This document shows, in pieces, positions 23,113-33,407 of a DNA stretch of 64,000 bases. This DNA is from a virus, in the IMG/VR virus record IMGVR_UViG_3300037245_001419, positions 62,001-126,000 of that record; one strand, given 5' to 3'. The first letter of the stretch is position 1; every line of letters starts with the position of its first letter. Under the pieces are notes generated by a model. That model had not been told where the DNA came from. It did no database searches and saw nothing but the letters and a program-made list of their open reading frames with translations. The position numbers were made by a program, and so were the translations under genes.

Positions 23113-25362
23113 ATGGGACATTTAAACAACGAAGATAAAAAAGCAATTGATTACTATAAGAAGTTTATCAAAGAACAAAGTTTAAATGATAATCCAAGTT
23201 CTTTTATATCTGTAAATGATCAAAATAGATTTAATGTAATAATTCACGAGTTGAATGCACACTTGTTTTCAGGTGGTTCATTCGACTCGTTTTTTGAACA
23301 GAAAGTCGGCAGAACCAATGGTGATATAAACCAGACTAATCTTATCAATACAATTAAGCAATATGTTAATGAAGAACTTAGTAAAATAAATAAACTTTCA
23401 TCTGCAGATTCTTTTAAGTTTGAAGATTTTCAAGATTGGGAAATAGAATTATTGAAAGGTGATTCCTTAACATTTAATGATTTAACTGAAGAACAAAAAG
23501 ATGAACTTAAAGGTCCACCTGGATCGTCATTAACTTTTAATGATTTGAATGAAGCAGAAATAAAAAAGCTTACAGGTAAAAAAGGATCTAAAGGCGACAG
23601 TGCACAACTAAAGTATCGTGGGACACATAATAAACCTCCAACATTACCCAAGCCAGGTGATATCTATAGAGACACTAGTAAGACTCCCTCAGCTGTTTAC
23701 TTGTACGATGGTAAATCTAAAAAATGGATGCTATTAGTACAAGATGGTGATTACATGGGTGGCACTCCTGGCGGTGGTGGACTTGGTGAGAATGATGTTA
23801 ACAAACTCATAAATGCAGTTATTCCACCAAAAGATTTTAATGATGCAACGTTCAACATTTTTGATAATGATGATAATACTAAAAAAATAATATTTCAAGC
23901 ATCAAATATTGCCAGTGGTAATTCTAGAGAAATTACTATGTCAGATTATGATATCGATCTAAGCACGCCTTTTTTCAATTCTGTTTCTGCAACATCAGCA
24001 GATTTTGATTCAGTAACTGCAACATCAGCAGTCATTGGAAATGAAACTCCTGGAAGAGTTTTAAAAATTGGTTCAAATGGTGAACTTCAGTTAGATACTA
24101 CAATATTTCCACCTTATATAAAAGGACAGTTATCTTATGATCCTAGTTCTTTAACAATTGTAGCCGACACTGGTATAAACGATGTTAGACTTCAATTAGG
24201 TGAAGAAGAATATTATTTGGTATATAATAATAGTGGTAATGTGATAGCAAACGGTAAAGCCTGTTTTGCATCTGGTAAAGATACAGTAAGGAAAGTGTTA
24301 ACGGTTGGATTAGCAGATGCAACATTCTTTTTTACATCAGCACAAATACTAGGATTGGCAACTCATGATATCGGTATAGATGAATTGGGACTTGTAACTA
24401 AACGGGGTATAGTTAGAGATTTTGATACTACAGGGTTCAACAGTTCGCTTGTCTGGCTAGGTACATCAGGTGATATGACAACTGAGATACCTAAGTATCC
24501 CACACAACGAATTAACATGGGTGTTAATCTTGATAGTCACGCAACTAGTGGATCTTTTTTTATTGAATCAAGTAGATTAACTAGAGCACCTATTAACGGG
24601 GCATATAGTTTTACTTCTACTGGCGTCAATGCTGGAACTTTCTGGAAAGGAGGTTTTTATGAATGGGAAACAACAAATATTACATTAGCTATTGGTGGTA
24701 GCACTACTATAGGTCAAGCAAATATAGCTAAAGCAGCCCATGTTGGTTTAGTTGCAAGTGGACCAGGTTCAGTTGTTGGTGGTGGACAAGTAGGGATGAA
24801 AGTAACAGGTGTTTTAGATAGTGAAACCGGGACTCAAACAGCAGGTGTAAGTGCAATCATAACAGACGATATAACATCATTAACATTAGATATGTATGCA
24901 GAAACATTAGAGAAATTTTCCGATGTCATTACTTATGAATTATATGTAGTCTCAGGTTCTCCGTCTAGCGCCAGCCTTACTTTTAATAGAGGCTTTAGTA
25001 AATATGATGATTTTGAAGATCGAGATTATACAATTACAGGTCTGGAAATCACATGGCAGGGTAATGCTAATAGCTCTTTAGATATAGGCTTATTGAAACA
25101 CACTACCACTGGTTGGAATTATGCAGCTGCAGGATTTACACCAGGCAATGGAGACATATGTCGTAAGAGTGTAGATCAAGCTTTAGCTGGCGATGTAGCA
25201 AATAATATAGACGGGTCATATAAGCGCACAGCTCTAAATTCATTTATAAACGGCAGATCCGGTACAGAAGGACATATAATACAAATTATAACAGGTGCGA
25301 ATAGTACAATTCAAACAATGGATGTAAGAGTAGACGCAGTAAGTGAAGTATTAGATTTTTAA
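23113..25362 (+). CDS. Tail or neck fibre protein with collagen-like segments
   Basis: A 749-aa elongated protein. The N-terminal helical part (1-100) is followed by two repeats of LTFND-L.E...L.G (about 117-150) with short collagen-like runs, GPPGSS and GKKGSKGDS, and a fibre-type segment around YRGTHNKPPTLPKPGDIYRD. A glycine hinge (GGTPGGGGLGEND, near 216-228) leads to a long beta-rich C-terminal half. This order is typical of trimeric phage fibres that bind the host. It belongs to an accessory adhesion module. Confidence 0.8.
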   Translation: MGHLNNEDKKAIDYYKKFIKEQSLNDNPSSFISVNDQNRFNVIIHELNAHLFSGGSFDSFFEQKVGRTNGDINQTNLINTIKQYVNEELSKINKLSSADSFKFEDFQDWEIELLKGDSLTFNDLTEEQKDELKGPPGSSLTFNDLNEAEIKKLTGKKGSKGDSAQLKYRGTHNKPPTLPKPGDIYRDTSKTPSAVYLYDGKSKKWMLLVQDGDYMGGTPGGGGLGENDVNKLINAVIPPKDFNDATFNIFDNDDNTKKIIFQASNIASGNSREITMSDYDIDLSTPFFNSVSATSADFDSVTATSAVIGNETPGRVLKIGSNGELQLDTTIFPPYIKGQLSYDPSSLTIVADTGINDVRLQLGEEEYYLVYNNSGNVIANGKACFASGKDTVRKVLTVGLADATFFFTSAQILGLATHDIGIDELGLVTKRGIVRDFDTTGFNSSLVWLGTSGDMTTEIPKYPTQRINMGVNLDSHATSGSFFIESSRLTRAPINGAYSFTSTGVNAGTFWKGGFYEWETTNITLAIGGSTTIGQANIAKAAHVGLVASGPGSVVGGGQVGMKVTGVLDSETGTQTAGVSAIITDDITSLTLDMYAETLEKFSDVITYELYVVSGSPSSASLTFNRGFSKYDDFEDRDYTITGLEITWQGNANSSLDIGLLKHTTTGWNYAAAGFTPGNGDICRKSVDQALAGDVANNIDGSYKRTALNSFINGRSGTEGHIIQIITGANSTIQTMDVRVDAVSEVLDF

Positions 25363-25386
25363 AAATAAATATGAAAAGGATAAAGT

Positions 25387-25545
25387 ATGAATGAATTTAT
25401 GATAACAGAAGATGAATTAAATGCATTAGCAAGATACCTAGAGCAAAAACCTTTAGGTGAATCAATTGAACTATACATGATACTTAAAAACATTGAAGAA
25501 ACTAGACAAACGTCGGGCGCTAAAGATCATAACGCCTACGAATAG
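25387..25545 (+). CDS. 52-aa small acidic protein
   Basis: A short gene starting at ATG 25387 with AAGGA eight bases upstream and ending TAG at 25543-25545. The product begins MNEFMITEDELNALARYLEQ and ends KDHNAYE. It looks helical and acidic. It lies 24 bases after the fibre gene and just before a late promoter; a small fibre-associated chaperone is one possibility. No family was recognised. Confidence 0.65.
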   Translation: MNEFMITEDELNALARYLEQKPLGESIELYMILKNIEETRQTSGAKDHNAYE

Positions 25546-25567
25546 TAAACATTCGAAAAACTAATAA

Positions 25568-25575
25568 TATAAATA
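25568..25575 (+). promoter_or_regulatory. T4-like late promoter
   Basis: TATAAATA, 27 bases upstream of the 113-aa gene at 25602 and of the giant fibre gene coupled to it. Confidence 0.75.
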
Positions 25576-25601
25576 CTACCAATAATAAGTAGGAGAATAA
25601 T

Positions 25602-25943
25602 ATGGCTATTATTGAATTATCAGCAAACTATAATCACACTCTTTTTAATGTTAAAGAAGATGCATTTGTTAGTGTTACTAGTGCTGCAACAACTGATTGG
25701 TATTCAATGCCAGAAGGTATTCAAACCGTTGAAGTCGAACTTGCACCAGAACTAGGTGCACAGGCAAAAATACAAGCAACTATAGATACTGCGGCTGTTG
25801 TAGCCGATACTGCAGACGGTGTAGATTGGCCTTCAGGTTCAGTATCAGAACGCACACAAGACTCTTTAAATGGTGGTTCTTATATTAGAATGGTAGTAGA
25901 CGTTGGCACAGCTAAGATGATTTTACGAGGCATTAGAGCGTAA
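25602..25943 (+). CDS. 113-aa beta-rich virion protein
   Basis: A small, acidic protein with predicted beta strands and many Ala/Val/Thr. The start has AGGAG nine bases upstream. Its stop shares one base with the start of the 1341-aa gene (TAATG), so the two are translationally coupled and probably act together, for instance as an attachment or cap protein for the large adhesin. No family was recognised. Confidence 0.72.
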   Translation: MAIIELSANYNHTLFNVKEDAFVSVTSAATTDWYSMPEGIQTVEVELAPELGAQAKIQATIDTAAVVADTADGVDWPSGSVSERTQDSLNGGSYIRMVVDVGTAKMILRGIRA

Positions 25944-28900
25944 TGAGTATATGGAAAGGCTTTTGGTTTGGGGGAAGTGTAACAGTCCCCGGAATAAGAT
26001 TGGTAGGTGGGTACGTTCTAAATACAGGAACAACCATGGACTTAAATTACGAGCTTAGATATTTTGTTATAGATGATAGTGGCAATAGACACCCATCAAT
26101 AGGTTACGAAGTGCAATCATTTACATATTCGTATGGGCAAAATGATGTCAATATAACCTCTGGTGCACAATCTAGAGATGTTACAATTAATGTTGCAGAA
26201 ACATTTAATATTATATCAACTTCAGGGTTTTCTTTTATAGTTAACCCTGAGCTGTCCGCAACATTATCAGGCGGTGCATGGTCAGATGACGTTCCAGATC
26301 AACTAATAAATACAGACTATACTTTAGTTAACCTAGAAGACAATATTAATTTTCAAGGTGACAATACTGTAATATATACATTAACTGATCCTAATGCAGA
26401 TACATTTTCAGCCGATAATACAATAGTATTACGATATACTCCCGACATTTATATTGTTGCAGTTGATAATAATGCAAATGTCACAGACCCTGTTGAAACC
26501 CCGGAATATCAAGTAGATCTTACTTATGTTTTAGGTGGCGTATTTACAACAAGCGCTGGATTAGAATGGACTGGTGGAACATCTGCAACAGAACCTGCAG
26601 TATCACTACAACCAGGTGATAATAATTTAGTTGTAGGCCCATACCCTGATGACTTTGGTAATGAAGAAAGTTCATTTGCTCAACTAGTAACTAAAGTACC
26701 ATCACTTAATTATGTAGGACTTACTTCAATTGATGCTGAAACATTTGGTACAAGTTATACAGCCACATCAGGATTAGAAATTGATGTAGATGTAGGCGCA
26801 CCTTATGCTACTGCAATAGATGAGACTTTTATATTTACAAGTGGTGACTATAGAACATATGACTTCGACCTTAGCTATAGCTATCCATCACAACCAAGTG
26901 CAAGCGCAACTACTTCAGTTTCTATTGATTACACTGAATTAGCACCCACATTAGATGACCTTCGCATAAACGATGGTTTAGTTGCAGACCTTAAATTTTC
27001 CCCGCATTATGAATCAATTGCAGATACAACAGTCACACCTAAACAAGATACTCAGAGCGGTGTTTCAATCGCAATGACTGGTTCGGGAACTAATAAACTT
27101 ACATACGATCCAGATCAGCCAAACACAGGTTCACTGTCTAGACGATTTTATAATGGTCAAACAATGTACCAACGTGAAAGAGCTTGGTGGGTCAATAACG
27201 GTGACGACTTCGTACCTGCTATACGGTATGAATCTTCTTTTAATGGTGTTGACGATAAGATTGAAATAGTTGGCTCTGAGGCTTGGATGCCTACAGGTTC
27301 AGATTGGACTTATCACCTAACAGATCGAGTAACAACTTTAGAAATTGGCACTCTACTATCTAAAGGTATTAATGGATCTGGAAATGAAACAGAAATAAAC
27401 ATGAATGGTACAGGTGAATTGTCACTAGTATATGGCGGTGTTAGTTGTGGAGTTATTGCAACACAGGAAGCAGATATTTACAATTTTATCACACTGAAGT
27501 ACAATTCAACTAGCAAAGAAATAACAGTATGGTTTGACGGTGAAGTATTGATTGATGCATTTGATGTAACAGGTGCACAAAGCAATACAAGTACTATAGT
27601 TAAGCACTGCCGAAGAACAGGTGCAAGCACTTTTGATAATTATCTAAATGGGTATTGTCATCATGATAGATACTACGATAAAATGTTTGATAATAAACAT
27701 AAAGATGCTTTCTTTTATAATGTTTACTTCTCTTTCATGATTCCTTTTAGTGGTGATTCTACTGGCGGTGGTGTATATCGTTACCTGAATAACCACTACT
27801 TATACTATGGATATGGTGATGGTGATGATGTGTTTATGATGGTAGCTAATTATGGTGGTAGAACCTTCTATGATGTATCTGTACCAGATGACTACACCGC
27901 ACCAGCGTATACAACAGGTGGACGACCAGACCTATTAGAATGGGAAACAATAGGTCACTCAACTTCCAATGTTAATCACGTCGTAGATAGATGTTTATGT
28001 AACATATACAGTAGATCACTTACACAGAATTGGGTGGGTGCTGAATACTACGAAGGCCCAGAAGTTTACTCTGAATATATGGATGCTTTAGCAGCTGAAA
28101 AAGCAATATGTGATTCCTTTAATGTGCCAATGATATTGAGTGGTACAATACCACAAGGTGTTCTAGATGGTGGTGTTGATCACTTGACCACACCTGCATA
28201 TCTGTACATGAAGCCTGTCGACGATCAGATAAAAGCAACTTATAACTCTTCAATTATTAATGATATATGGAATTCATCACTAGATGAACGTCATTGGTGG
28301 GTTTACAATGATATTAACGGAGCGTCACAAGCTGATGCATTTAATGACGATCCAAGATTTCCATCATGGGAAAACTGGAAAAGATTTTCGGACATTTCCC
28401 ACCCATCTATTGCCCAATATTATAGAATTTGTAGAAGGTGGTCTGATCTTTATGATAGTATCTTAGATGGGTTAAATTTACTACCTACATATACAGATCC
28501 TAGATTAACAGCCGATGCATATTTTGATGCGATTGATGATACAACAATAGTTTATCGAGATGAACCTACAGAGTCAGTTGAGTATATAGAAAATAAAGGA
28601 ACCGATCTATCAATACCAAATTTAAAAAATCTACGCTGTGATCACATACTACGTAGGAATGATTATGGAAACGGCATAAAATCTATAGGTGGTACAGGAC
28701 TTGGTGAAATAGCTATTGTTGACTTAGTCGATTCTAAGCTATGGAACACAGATGAATTCACTGTGTCTATAACATTTATACGTGATGTGTATAGTAAAGC
28801 ATCAGTTGATCACACAGGCTTAACCAGCAGTAATATGTGGATTGCTAACATTAACGCACCTGAGGGTGATATACTAGAATTAGCAAACCCACATAATTCA

Positions 28901-29968
28901 GGAGCAGTAACTAAAAATGCAATTGGGATGAATGATAGCGTTGATACCGATATCCTCTATGGTAAGGAATTGGTAACTTATACCTACTCTGCGTACATGG
29001 ATGGTGGGACTCCTAAATATAGAATGTCACACTCAAGATTATTTGACTCTGAGATTATAGGAGGCATCCGGTCTTTCGACGTTACAAGCGAAAACACACC
29101 ACTCCTATTATTCGCAGAACACACACGAGATGCAAATTCAAATTTTGAGCCAAGTAATTACGGTATAACAAAAGATGAGATTGTAAAAGTTTCGTCATGG
29201 GATAGAGCACTCAGTACCGCAGAGATACGGAGCATAGAGTACTTCGATAAACAACTTCCTTTTATTGCTAACGGTGATTTTGAATATTATCAAGAGTCTG
29301 ATTATACACCAACGGCTCCTGTATTACCTACACTCGCACTTGTAAATTCATGGGCATGTGATGCTATTGTTGGAGATCAACTTGTAGATACTGTGAATGG
29401 ATTTAATATAGATTTGTTCGGTACACCTTCAGTAGAGAATGATGGTATTGTCATGAATGCGGTTACTGATTATGGCGTTTTAACTGGTTCAGAAAAAACA
29501 CACTTGAACCCTTTTGAGTCATGGACATTATCATTCCAAGTTAAATTTAAAACTTCATCACAAACAACAACAAGTACAGGACTCATTGGTGCAATTAATA
29601 GAGCTAATGGTTATGGGTGGTCTTCAGGTGTTAGAGTAACATCTAATAAACTTAATGGTATTCCTAATTCGTGGAGTGATCCTGATACTATAACAAAAGA
29701 CGTTTGGATAAATGTTCAATTGGTAAATGATTGGGTTAGCGGTACTACACGGATGTATTTTGATGGTCTTCAGAAAGCAACAGGTGCTAGAGCCAAAATA
29801 AACTCGTTACCAATGTCTTTGATGATATCATCTGATGATGATGTAACTTTTAATGCAGATACAACAACAACACAGATAGATACTGTAATTAGGAACATAT
29901 CGTATTATTGTGGTGCGGCAACTCAGACTGAAGTAAATACTATAAATGCAGGATTGCCATCAGTTTAA
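25943..29968 (+). CDS. Giant 1341-aa fibre/adhesin with lectin-like domains
   Basis: The largest protein in the window. The N-terminal third (1-330) is made of Ig-like/beta-sandwich repeats rich in Thr, Asp and Ser. At least three stretches look like concanavalin/LamG-type lectin domains: around 435-560 (SSFNGVDDKIEIVGSEAW...), around 950-1085 and around 1140-1341 (SWTLSFQVKFKT..., TRMYFDGLQKATG). A long aromatic-rich middle (about 560-900) is unlike the rest. It was probably built from several host-surface or glycan binding modules. No secretion signal is present, as expected for a virion fibre. Confidence 0.82.
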   Translation: MSIWKGFWFGGSVTVPGIRLVGGYVLNTGTTMDLNYELRYFVIDDSGNRHPSIGYEVQSFTYSYGQNDVNITSGAQSRDVTINVAETFNIISTSGFSFIVNPELSATLSGGAWSDDVPDQLINTDYTLVNLEDNINFQGDNTVIYTLTDPNADTFSADNTIVLRYTPDIYIVAVDNNANVTDPVETPEYQVDLTYVLGGVFTTSAGLEWTGGTSATEPAVSLQPGDNNLVVGPYPDDFGNEESSFAQLVTKVPSLNYVGLTSIDAETFGTSYTATSGLEIDVDVGAPYATAIDETFIFTSGDYRTYDFDLSYSYPSQPSASATTSVSIDYTELAPTLDDLRINDGLVADLKFSPHYESIADTTVTPKQDTQSGVSIAMTGSGTNKLTYDPDQPNTGSLSRRFYNGQTMYQRERAWWVNNGDDFVPAIRYESSFNGVDDKIEIVGSEAWMPTGSDWTYHLTDRVTTLEIGTLLSKGINGSGNETEINMNGTGELSLVYGGVSCGVIATQEADIYNFITLKYNSTSKEITVWFDGEVLIDAFDVTGAQSNTSTIVKHCRRTGASTFDNYLNGYCHHDRYYDKMFDNKHKDAFFYNVYFSFMIPFSGDSTGGGVYRYLNNHYLYYGYGDGDDVFMMVANYGGRTFYDVSVPDDYTAPAYTTGGRPDLLEWETIGHSTSNVNHVVDRCLCNIYSRSLTQNWVGAEYYEGPEVYSEYMDALAAEKAICDSFNVPMILSGTIPQGVLDGGVDHLTTPAYLYMKPVDDQIKATYNSSIINDIWNSSLDERHWWVYNDINGASQADAFNDDPRFPSWENWKRFSDISHPSIAQYYRICRRWSDLYDSILDGLNLLPTYTDPRLTADAYFDAIDDTTIVYRDEPTESVEYIENKGTDLSIPNLKNLRCDHILRRNDYGNGIKSIGGTGLGEIAIVDLVDSKLWNTDEFTVSITFIRDVYSKASVDHTGLTSSNMWIANINAPEGDILELANPHNSGAVTKNAIGMNDSVDTDILYGKELVTYTYSAYMDGGTPKYRMSHSRLFDSEIIGGIRSFDVTSENTPLLLFAEHTRDANSNFEPSNYGITKDEIVKVSSWDRALSTAEIRSIEYFDKQLPFIANGDFEYYQESDYTPTAPVLPTLALVNSWACDAIVGDQLVDTVNGFNIDLFGTPSVENDGIVMNAVTDYGVLTGSEKTHLNPFESWTLSFQVKFKTSSQTTTSTGLIGAINRANGYGWSSGVRVTSNKLNGIPNSWSDPDTITKDVWINVQLVNDWVSGTTRMYFDGLQKATGARAKINSLPMSLMISSDDDVTFNADTTTTQIDTVIRNISYYCGAATQTEVNTINAGLPSV

Positions 29969-30094
29969 TTAATAACCCTTTAGCAGATAGTTTAACCATA
30001 TGATATAAAAATTAGTAAAATAAAACATGCAAATTAAATAATTCAACATGGGAATAAGTAAACAACCATGCAATGTATAACCTAAAGGAACCCT

Positions 30095-30328
30095 ATGTCA
30101 TTTAAACAATTTTATACAGAATCAATGCAACAATGGGCTGGGGATAAACTATACGATGGTTATACTTCAGTTGATAGCGACCACGCTCACTTTTATGAGG
30201 TTAATGCCAGTGGTGACGGTGTAGCAATTAGAGCTGGTGCAGATGATCACCAACACAATGTAGTTGGCTGGGAAATACAAGAATCTGGTGGTCATATACA
30301 TACTATAACAGAAGATCAACAAACTTAA
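30095..30328 (+). CDS. 77-aa histidine-rich protein
   Basis: A small acidic protein with three His clusters, DHAHFY (about 29-34), DDHQHN (about 51-56) and GGHIHT (about 66-71). The spacing suggests metal binding or a beta-repeat. The start follows AAAGGAAC. It opens a run of four small genes leading to the portal, preceded by 126 bases that hold only a degenerate late box (TATAAAAA at 30004-30011). Function unknown. Confidence 0.75.
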   Translation: MSFKQFYTESMQQWAGDKLYDGYTSVDSDHAHFYEVNASGDGVAIRAGADDHQHNVVGWEIQESGGHIHTITEDQQT

Positions 30329-30339
30329 GTGGTAGCTAA

Positions 30340-30783
30340 ATGGCAACAGGACAAAGAAAAAAAGAAATTGATGCAGCGATTGCCTTTATACTCCTAAAAA
30401 AGTTACTGACCCCTATCAATCAAACTGATGCTTTTAAGACAGGTGTGGTTGATGCTAAAGGTGTCGCTAAGGGTGATGATAAAGAATTGTCTGTTTTAGA
30501 TAAAATAATATTCAAGCTAAAGCGTTTGATGGGTGGTAAGATACACGCCCTTAATAAGTTTATTTATGTCAAAACTCTTGGTGGTGACTACACTCGATAT
30601 TTAATTCCTCAAGCAGGTATTGGTAGAAGAGCTGAAGTTAAAAGATTAATGAGAGACATTGAAAATCTTACAGAAAAGTACGAACTAGAGAGCATCGACG
30701 AGATGTTTGAAATGGTCTTACATGAAGAGTTACAACAGATGACCGATTATAACGGTTACATAAAAGAAGACTATTTTAAATAA
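30340..30783 (+). CDS. 147-aa protein of unknown function, head region
   Basis: A mostly helical protein with a basic first half (KLKRLMGGKIHALNKFIYVK) and an acidic C-terminus rich in Glu/Met. It is placed 11 bases after the His-rich gene and shortly before the portal cluster. It may be a minor head or prohead-core component; this rests on position only. Confidence 0.72.
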   Translation: MATGQRKKEIDAAIAFILLKKLLTPINQTDAFKTGVVDAKGVAKGDDKELSVLDKIIFKLKRLMGGKIHALNKFIYVKTLGGDYTRYLIPQAGIGRRAEVKRLMRDIENLTEKYELESIDEMFEMVLHEELQQMTDYNGYIKEDYFK

Positions 30784-30802
30784 TACTTCAGTTGAGGATC
30801 AT

Positions 30803-31156
30803 ATGCCATCAGGACTAATATCATCATTCGCAAGCAAGTCAGGAAAATCTACATCAGAAGTAGAAAAACTCTGGGACAAAGCTAAAGCAGCAGCAGAGAA
30901 ACAACTTGGAGTGTCTTCAGGTGATAATTTTTATCGGTTAACAACAGGCATCCTTAAGAGAATGTTAAAGATTGATGAAGATGGAGAAGGTGGTGCAGCT
31001 CCTGTAGCACCATCGAATACATTAACCACAGCCAACATAGCACCTGGTCAAAGCGGAGCGTTCTCTGCAAAGATAACTCCTCTTTTCAAAAGAAAAAAGA
31101 AAAAGAAAAATGAGAGTATCGATTTGATAGAGAGTTATGGCAAGAACGATATCTAA
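30803..31156 (+). CDS. 117-aa protein of a T4-like phage hypothetical family
   Basis: It begins MPSGLISSFASKSGKSTSEV and continues EKLWDKAKAAAEKQ, a pattern I recall from small hypothetical proteins in T4-like phages. The rest has an Ala/Pro/Ser-rich linker and a very basic patch (FKRKKKKKNES, about 95-105). The last codons overlap the next gene by 20 bases. It may be an internal DNA-binding protein. Confidence 0.72.
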   Translation: MPSGLISSFASKSGKSTSEVEKLWDKAKAAAEKQLGVSSGDNFYRLTTGILKRMLKIDEDGEGGAAPVAPSNTLTTANIAPGQSGAFSAKITPLFKRKKKKKNESIDLIESYGKNDI

Positions 31157-31715
31157 TGACGACAAACGTCTAAAACGACTCCCCAGCTACGTTAAGTATA
31201 CACGAGAGGAAGGGGTGAAAACATCACTGGTTAAGCCAGGGTATTTTTACACATACAATTATAAATTTAATATGAATCCGTATTTCGATAGAACTTCATT
31301 TGAAGAGACTAGGTTTTATGATTGGTTTCCTTTGTGTTTTATTTACGATGCTTATAAATCTAAAGATCACGAGTTAATATATAGAGGTTTGAACTTTCAT
31401 CACATACCAGTAAGAGCTAGACGATTGTGGATGACACGATTGAGAAAGTTTATTGGTGATGATGAATTAAATGATGATGAACGAATCAAACAAATGATTC
31501 AATACAAAGAACTATTTTATCTTTTTAGAAAAGCAACATTTGGCATTCGCCAATATCGTAGAGATCGGATGTTTGAAATACGTAGAGTTCCAGCAAATAA
31601 ACTCGATGACTATATGAGTTTTGCATCCAAGACGTACTTTTCGGCCACACTGTCAGAGGTCGGATTAAACTACAAAGACTTCATTCCGTCAGTACACACT
31701 AAACGTAAAATATAA
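31137..31715 (+). CDS. 192-aa protein adjacent to the portal gene
   Basis: A basic, aromatic-rich protein with KPGYFYTYNYKF (about 32-43), FYDWFPLCFIYDAY (about 60-73) and GLNFHHIPVRARRLW (about 85-99). This pattern (PGYfYtf.Y.P, YD.FPL, GLN.HYlP) recalls a hypothetical family seen near portal genes in marine T4-like phages. It starts inside the end of the preceding gene, and its stop overlaps the portal late promoter. It may be a head-completion protein; the function is not assigned. Confidence 0.72.
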   Translation: MARTISNDDKRLKRLPSYVKYTREEGVKTSLVKPGYFYTYNYKFNMNPYFDRTSFEETRFYDWFPLCFIYDAYKSKDHELIYRGLNFHHIPVRARRLWMTRLRKFIGDDELNDDERIKQMIQYKELFYLFRKATFGIRQYRRDRMFEIRRVPANKLDDYMSFASKTYFSATLSEVGLNYKDFIPSVHTKRKI

Positions 31716-31718
31716 ATA
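31711..31718 (+). promoter_or_regulatory. T4-like late promoter (portal)
   Basis: TATAAATA overlapping the stop of the preceding gene, 40 bases before the portal start. Confidence 0.78.
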
Positions 31719-31757
31719 CAACTAATTACACGTTAATCATAAATTGAGGTTATTTTT

Positions 31758-33398
31758 ATGGCAGATGGATATTTTAATCCTTTCTCAAAATTCTTCCTAC
31801 GAGGAAGACCCAGTGCTGAAAATGTACGGGAAAAACAGATCAATAAAAACACTCAAGGTATTAATGACCAAGATGCTTATTACAAGTACCTATATGGTCA
31901 ACAAAATGGCAATGGGTACGACGATGGTTTCGCCAATGTATACGTAGCTCCCATTCATTTTGACCAATACTTTCAAAGCAAAAAAATAAGAATCCTTAAA
32001 TATCGTGAGATGGCATGGTATCCAGAAATCAATGATGCGTTAGACATGGTATCTGATGAAGCTATCGTAGAAGATGAAAATGGATTAATATTAACCCTTA
32101 ATATTAACAGAGAAGTAACTAAACTTGAACAGCGACAAATAAGAGAACAGTGGGACTATGTTATCAACGACCTTTTTGTGGTTAAAGAAACATTGTGGGA
32201 TCTCTTTAGGAAGTGGCTGGTTGAATCTGAAGTGTTCTTGGAATTAGTTCTCAATGATAAAAAAGATAGTATCATAGGACTAAGATCATTACCAGCATTT
32301 ATTACTTACCCCGTATATGACGGTAGTAAGATAGCGTACTTTATTCAAAAAGTATTACCAGTATCACACAACGCAACAAACCAAACTGGTGCGCCAAATA
32401 CAGATAAAGACGATAAACACCAAATTGTATTCCCACAAGAACAAATTGCATACGCAAACTACGGTGGATACCCAGGAACATCGAGAGCGGACGTTAGAGG
32501 CTACTTAGAGCCAGCTATCCGTATCTACAATATGTTACGATCATTAGAAGATTCAGTGGTGGTATACAGGCTTACAAGAGCACCAGAAAGACGTGTTTGG
32601 AATATTGAAGTAGGGAGAATGCCTACTGGTAAAGTAGAAGAGTATATTAAAAAACTCATCCATAAATACCGAAGACAAATAAATTACAATCCGAAAACTG
32701 GTGCCATAGATGCTTCGCAGAATGTTCAAGCATTATCTGAAGATTTCTGGTTTGCAAAGAGAGATGGGAACGGTACAAACGTTGAAACTCTTCCAAGCGC
32801 ATCTAATCTAGGTGAACTTGGTGACTTGGAGTTCTTCAACGATAAGCTTCTTACAGTATTAAAAATACCTAAAGATCGACACAACACACCGAACGCCCAA
32901 TATCAAGCAGGTTCAACTATTGAAAGAGATGAACTTAAGTTTTGGAATTTTGTTCAAAGATTACAAAAAAGATTTAAGAAACTTGTATTGGATGTATTCA
33001 TGCAACAACTTCGTCTTAAAGGATTTGACCCAAAACTTGTTGATAGAAAATTATATCATATAAAATTTACAGAAGCAAATTTCTTTAAAGAGTATAAAGA
33101 GCTAGGACTATTAGAATTAAAACTAAATGTATTTAGCTCTCTATCAACTTTTATAGTTAGTGAAGAGAATCCTGACGGTGAATTTTCATGGGAATTCGTA
33201 GCGAAGAGTATGATGAATATGAAGGACGATGAGTACGAACTTAATGAAAAACTTAAAAACAAAGAACGCAAAGAAATTCTAGAAACTAGAATTGCATTCA
33301 AGGCAGACATGCTTAAAAAGAAAATTGAATTAGAACCAACAGAAGAAGAAGGCAACCCTGACGCACCCAAATCGGATGTAGCAGTACCGGAAGCCTAA
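31758..33398 (+). CDS. 20: Portal vertex protein, gp20-like
   Basis: A 546-aa protein that would form the dodecameric DNA gate of the head and nucleate head assembly (T4 gp20 is 524 aa). Recognised by portal-type motifs: KIRILKYREMAWYPEINDALD near 75-95, YNMLRSLEDSVVVYRLTRAPERRVWNIEVGRMP (about 256-288) and KLLTVLKIPKDRHNTPNAQY near 365-384. The C-terminal part is Glu/Lys-rich and helical. It starts the head operon with its own late promoter, followed by the core, protease, scaffold and capsid genes in T4 order. Confidence 0.92.
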   Translation: MADGYFNPFSKFFLRGRPSAENVREKQINKNTQGINDQDAYYKYLYGQQNGNGYDDGFANVYVAPIHFDQYFQSKKIRILKYREMAWYPEINDALDMVSDEAIVEDENGLILTLNINREVTKLEQRQIREQWDYVINDLFVVKETLWDLFRKWLVESEVFLELVLNDKKDSIIGLRSLPAFITYPVYDGSKIAYFIQKVLPVSHNATNQTGAPNTDKDDKHQIVFPQEQIAYANYGGYPGTSRADVRGYLEPAIRIYNMLRSLEDSVVVYRLTRAPERRVWNIEVGRMPTGKVEEYIKKLIHKYRRQINYNPKTGAIDASQNVQALSEDFWFAKRDGNGTNVETLPSASNLGELGDLEFFNDKLLTVLKIPKDRHNTPNAQYQAGSTIERDELKFWNFVQRLQKRFKKLVLDVFMQQLRLKGFDPKLVDRKLYHIKFTEANFFKEYKELGLLELKLNVFSSLSTFIVSEENPDGEFSWEFVAKSMMNMKDDEYELNEKLKNKERKEILETRIAFKADMLKKKIELEPTEEEGNPDAPKSDVAVPEA

Positions 33399-33407
33399 GG
33401 AGAAAAC

